Below, piece after piece: positions 13,955 to 16,465 of a stretch of 16,465 bases of DNA; the stretch's first letter is position 1; the number at the start of each line of letters is the position of its first letter. A program made the translations under genes and the position numbers. The stretch spans positions 1 to 16,465 of the forward strand of contig JAFPQL010000161.1 of assembly GCA_017414145.1 (NCBI GenBank), in the 5' to 3' direction. The notes beneath the pieces were generated by a model, which saw only the letters and a list, made by a program, of their open reading frames with translations, had not been told where the DNA came from and did no database searches. This stretch comes from Oscillospiraceae bacterium (GTDB lineage Bacteria > Bacillota_A > Clostridia > Oscillospirales > Ruminococcaceae).

Positions 13955-15442
13955 TCATGTGTCGATGAACAGCGCATCCTCCTGCTTTTTCAGAATGACC
14001 AGACTGATTAAGCCGTACTCGCCGAACCGGTCGGTCAGCGTCATGTAGCGCGTGATATAGTCATCTGACGCGGCAATCTCCGAGATTTCCGCCTCTGAAT
14101 AACGGACCGTGCGCAGATTGAACTGATTGGAGCGCTGTGTGAGCTGCGCAATCCGCGGTGCGTGGAACGAATCAAAGGGCAGAATCTCCGCCTGCATATG
14201 CAGAGAGCGCAGATACTCGTCATAATCGACAAAGCGCTCCTGTGCAGCGGTTCGGCTTGCCTCCGCCTGATACTGTGCGGTGCGCGCCGCGTCCTCCCCC
14301 GAAAAGCTCACCGCCTCAAACAGGTGGAGTGATTCAAGATATGCCGGCACCAGCGCAGGATCGTCCGGCAGGTCGGGCACGGTCACCTGCGGCAGCATTT
14401 CGCGGACAATGCCGCGCTCAAAAGGATTGTCGTCCAGAAAGACAAAGCTGTCGAGGCCGAGATTCAGAATCTGCTGGATCCGGCGGATGTTGTCCGCCTT
14501 GTTCTCCCAGTTTGCGACAAACACCGCGATATCTTCGAGACGAAGCACCATTTCCGGATGCCGTTCAAACGGTTCCTTTGCGACGGCCTCGTCATTCTTG
14601 CTGCAAACCGCCAGCAGAATACCGCGCCGGCGCAGCTCCAGCAGCCAGCGCTGCAGTGCCGTAAACGCCGGACCGTCCCCCAGATCGCCCAGCCGGATGC
14701 CGTCCATGCCGTCGTCGCCGATGACGCCGCCCCAGAGGGTATTGTCCAGATCGCAGATCACACACTTCCTGATGCTGCCGGACAGTGCCGTCACGATGTC
14801 GAGCACCGCCGCGGCAGCCGCAGGGAGCGCATCGGTCGTCATCGCCATTTTGGCAAGATACCAGTTCCGCGAATCGAAAAACACCGATGCACCGAGCTTT
14901 GTCTGCACGGTCGAGAGCGCTGCGGGATAGACATACGGATGCCCCGCCGCCATGGCCTCGCCGAGCATCGCGTTCAGGCGTCTGAGCTGATAGCCGAATG
15001 ACACCGGCGTCCGGATTGCGTAGCTGCCGAACACCGCATCACCGGTATCCGGAAAGTCAAACATGATGATCTTCGCGCCGCAGTGCGAATGCGCAGTCTC
15101 CCAGAGCTGGACAAATCTGGACAGCTCCCGTGCCGCGAAGTCCGGACGGTCGGCGGGCGGAACCGCACAGAAGCGCTGCCGCAGCTTCTCCGTGCAGGCA
15201 AACATCAGGATATAGTCCGGGCGAAAGCGGTAAAGCTCCGACTCCGGGTCGAGAAGCTGTGCTTCCATCTGATCGTAATCGGCGTCGTAGACACGGAGCT
15301 TCCAGCCCCTGCGGACGGATTCGCCGCGGATGGCCGCAGCAAGCTGCTGGGTCGCACTGTCTCCGAGTATGGCGAGGGACTGCTTTTCGCCGCCCGTTTC
15401 CTTTGCGAGGCGGCGAAGCGTCTGATAACTGACTGTTTCCAT
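13955..15442 (-). CDS. FkbH-like SGNH/HAD protein, ended early by TGA at a conserved Trp
   Basis: 495 residues before the stop; the intact frame would give about 574. The N-terminal half (about 1-205) looks like the SGNH-type domain of this family, with GDS at 27-29. The HAD domain (about 225-345) starts with CDLDNTLWGGVIGDDG; Asp231 and Asp233 are the nucleophile and acid/base pair, and FLDDNPFER supplies a later HAD motif. A GNAT-like domain begins near 370 (RFVDYDEYLRSLHM) and is cut off at FIDT. FkbH enzymes load glyceryl units from 1,3-bisphosphoglycerate onto carrier proteins; related proteins occur in surface-glycan loci. No carrier-protein or polyketide gene is nearby. An AAGGAAGGA site lies upstream. 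The amidase gene is 81 bases before it, with no clear promoter between, so they may share a transcript. Confidence 0.85.
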   Translation of the reverse strand: METVSYQTLRRLAKETGGEKQSLAILGDSATQQLAAAIRGESVRRGWKLRVYDADYDQMEAQLLDPESELYRFRPDYILMFACTEKLRQRFCAVPPADRPDFAARELSRFVQLWETAHSHCGAKIIMFDFPDTGDAVFGSYAIRTPVSFGYQLRRLNAMLGEAMAAGHPYVYPAALSTVQTKLGASVFFDSRNWYLAKMAMTTDALPAAAAAVLDIVTALSGSIRKCVICDLDNTLWGGVIGDDGMDGIRLGDLGDGPAFTALQRWLLELRRRGILLAVCSKNDEAVAKEPFERHPEMVLRLEDIAVFVANWENKADNIRRIQQILNLGLDSFVFLDDNPFERGIVREMLPQVTVPDLPDDPALVPAYLESLHLFEAVSFSGEDAARTAQYQAEASRTAAQERFVDYDEYLRSLHMQAEILPFDSFHAPRIAQLTQRSNQFNLRTVRYSEAEISEIAASDDYITRYMTLTDRFGEYGLISLVILKKQEDALFIDT

Positions 15443-15483
15443 TTTTATCTGATCCTTCCTTTTTGTTCTGTTTGGCTGAAGCA

Positions 15484-15505
15484 GCCCCCGACAGAGATCG
15501 GGGGC
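15484..15505. repeat. GC-rich hairpin between amidase and FkbH-like genes
   Basis: A perfect 8-bp stem (GCCCCCGA / TCGGGGGC) with a 6-base loop, 18 bases after the amidase stop. No T tract follows in the minus direction, so full termination is doubtful. It could be a partial terminator or protect the amidase mRNA 3' end. Confidence 0.65.
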
Positions 15506-15523
15506 ATGACAGTCTCATCGTGT

Positions 15524-16336
15524 TTACTGGGCAGAAGCGCTGTATAAGCCCTTATCGCCGCCGATCTCGATCAGCGCCTTGGCAATCGCCTCCGCATACT
15601 GATCCAGCTTGGTGTCAAAGAGCGTGTTGTCAGTCGCGGAATTCATGAAGCCCATTTCCACAAGGCAGCTCGGCATCGTGGTATTCCGGTTGACATAGTA
15701 ATTGTTGCCGACGGTCTCTCTGGACGAGCCTCTGAAGCCCTGCTTGACGCCGCGGCTGTTGGACACGCCGACCAGGTCGAGCTGCTCCTTGATATATCCG
15801 CCCAGACGCTTGTCCATTTCATTGTCCTTGGAAGAGTTGTTGACCCAGATCTCAACGCCCTCACCTTCCTCTGCGCTGTTCCGGTGCAGGGAGACGAAAA
15901 AGTCGGCGTTCGCGCTGTTGGCAATGCGGCAGCGTTCTTCCAGCTCGACAAAGACATCGGACTCCCGCGTCAGCAGCACCCTGACATGGGGATATTTGAG
16001 CAGCGCATCCCGCACAGCCAGCGCAAGACGAAGATTGTCGTCCTTCTCCTTCCGACCGATCGCCGTATTGACGGCACCGTCGTCATTGCCGCCGTGTCCG
16101 GGGTCAATCACAACCGTATATTCGTGTATCTCGGTGTTCAGCGCGGGGACTGCCTGTGAATCCGCAGTTGTCTGAAGCGGAATGGTCGGCTTGTTTTCCA
16201 GCGTCTGAATCACGAGACTGCTGTCCTCAGACGGCTCCCGATCCTTGCAGCAGACGCAGAGCAGCAGAATCAGCAGCAGCACGGGACCGAAGACCATGAA
16301 AACACGGTCCCAGCGGATATGTCTTTTTCGAGCCAT
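15524..16336 (-). CDS. N-acetylmuramoyl-L-alanine amidase (Amidase_3 family)
   Basis: 270 residues from ATG 16336. The enzyme cuts the MurNAc-L-Ala amide bond in peptidoglycan. One membrane helix (about 12-28) anchors it, with the catalytic domain outside after a linker of about 40 residues. Amidase_3 zinc and catalytic residues are visible: His81 in VVIDPGHGGND, Glu97 in GRKEKDDNLRLA, His151 in FVSLHRNS and Glu227 in CLVEMGFMNS. All are intact, so it should be active. The frame is open to 16396, but the chosen start has the better ribosome site (AGGAGA, 16343-16348), and the longer version would begin upstream of the predicted transcription start. It resembles CwlD-type enzymes in size, but no spore-specific signal is seen, so no symbol is given. 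Confidence 0.93.
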   Translation of the reverse strand: MARKRHIRWDRVFMVFGPVLLLILLLCVCCKDREPSEDSSLVIQTLENKPTIPLQTTADSQAVPALNTEIHEYTVVIDPGHGGNDDGAVNTAIGRKEKDDNLRLALAVRDALLKYPHVRVLLTRESDVFVELEERCRIANSANADFFVSLHRNSAEEGEGVEIWVNNSSKDNEMDKRLGGYIKEQLDLVGVSNSRGVKQGFRGSSRETVGNNYYVNRNTTMPSCLVEMGFMNSATDNTLFDTKLDQYAEAIAKALIEIGGDKGLYSASAQ

Positions 16337-16363
16337 TTTCTTTCTCCTGTTGATGAATCTTCC

Positions 16364-16375
16364 GGTCATATGACC
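16364..16375. promoter_or_regulatory. 12-bp perfect palindrome in the amidase leader
   Basis: GGTCATATGACC is a perfect palindrome between the predicted -10 box (16387-16392) and the amidase start codon. It would cover bases just downstream of the transcription start, a usual place for a repressor operator. No known regulator site is recognised, and a chance palindrome cannot be excluded. Confidence 0.45.
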
Positions 16376-16386
16376 ATACATCGTAT

Positions 16387-16415
16387 AGTATATCATAAAA
16401 TGTCGAAAAATGCAA
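16387..16415 (-). promoter_or_regulatory. Probable promoter of the amidase gene
   Basis: Minus-strand TATACT (16387-16392) is a good -10 box. A weak -35, TTGCAT (16410-16415), lies 17 bases upstream. Surrounding DNA is distinctly AT-rich compared with the genes. The predicted start near 16380 gives a leader of about 45 bases. Confidence 0.6.
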
Positions 16416-16465
16416 GTCCTCCGGTTACAGAGGAAACCTTTGACGGAAATGAAAAAAGTGCTTGA

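Noticed and set aside
13955..13957. TGA as selenocysteine or a genome-wide Trp codon
   Set aside because: The family residue is Trp, not Cys, and I noted no selenocysteine-insertion hairpin. Other genes here (ttcA, tsaD, GNAT, trmN6, abfA) end properly at TGA.
1..16465. CRISPR arrays, tRNA or rRNA genes, insertion sequences, prophage or toxin-antitoxin genes
   Set aside because: I looked for spaced direct repeats, cloverleaf-like segments, transposase or integrase motifs and small paired genes on both strands and saw none.

Overview
The window looks like chromosomal DNA from a fibre-degrading gut or rumen Firmicute, most likely Ruminococcus or a close relative in the Oscillospiraceae. The grounds are: GC-rich genes (about 55-60% by eye); strong AGGAGG-type ribosome binding sites and sigma-A promoters; a secreted GH43-CBM22-type enzyme ending in a type I dockerin (a cellulosome part); a GH51 arabinofuranosidase; and a Firmicute-style trmN6-rsmI pair. 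Species cannot be fixed from the sequence. I see no rRNA, tRNA, CRISPR array, insertion sequence or phage genes.

Layout. 1-99 is an AT-rich stretch (about 28% GC) that abruptly replaces the 5' end of an rlmB-like rRNA methyltransferase gene. Three plus-strand genes then form a tight operon ending at a perfect hairpin terminator near 4961: truncated rlmB, an 861-residue membrane protein, and an M3-like zinc metallopeptidase lipoprotein. The membrane protein has the layout of a heavy-metal P-type ATPase but has lost its phosphorylation motif (DKTGT to DARTL) and its hinge motif. It is the most unusual gene here.

Everything from 5047 to the right end is on the minus strand. 5047-9243 is a carbohydrate module: abfA (cytoplasmic GH51) and a secreted dockerin-bearing GH43 enzyme, each with its own consensus promoter. 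They suggest extracellular release and intracellular finishing of arabinose-containing hemicellulose. 9248-13174 is a compact RNA-modification operon, ttcA-tsaD-GNAT-trmN6-rsmI, with start/stop overlaps at three of its four junctions and a terminator just before the abfA promoter. 13201-13679 carries a small membrane-anchored acidic protein with a cysteine cluster and 11-residue repeats, with its own promoter and terminator.

13718-15442 is an FkbH-like HAD protein whose reading frame is broken by a TGA exactly where the family has a conserved Trp. It lies downstream of an Amidase_3 cell-wall hydrolase (15524-16336) whose leader holds a 12-bp perfect palindrome.

Best candidates for new biology: (1) the pseudo-P-type ATPase and its operon partner, the lipoprotein peptidase; (2) the TGA-interrupted FkbH gene; (3) the small acidic, Cys-rich repeat protein; (4) the inverted repeats around the GH43 promoter.
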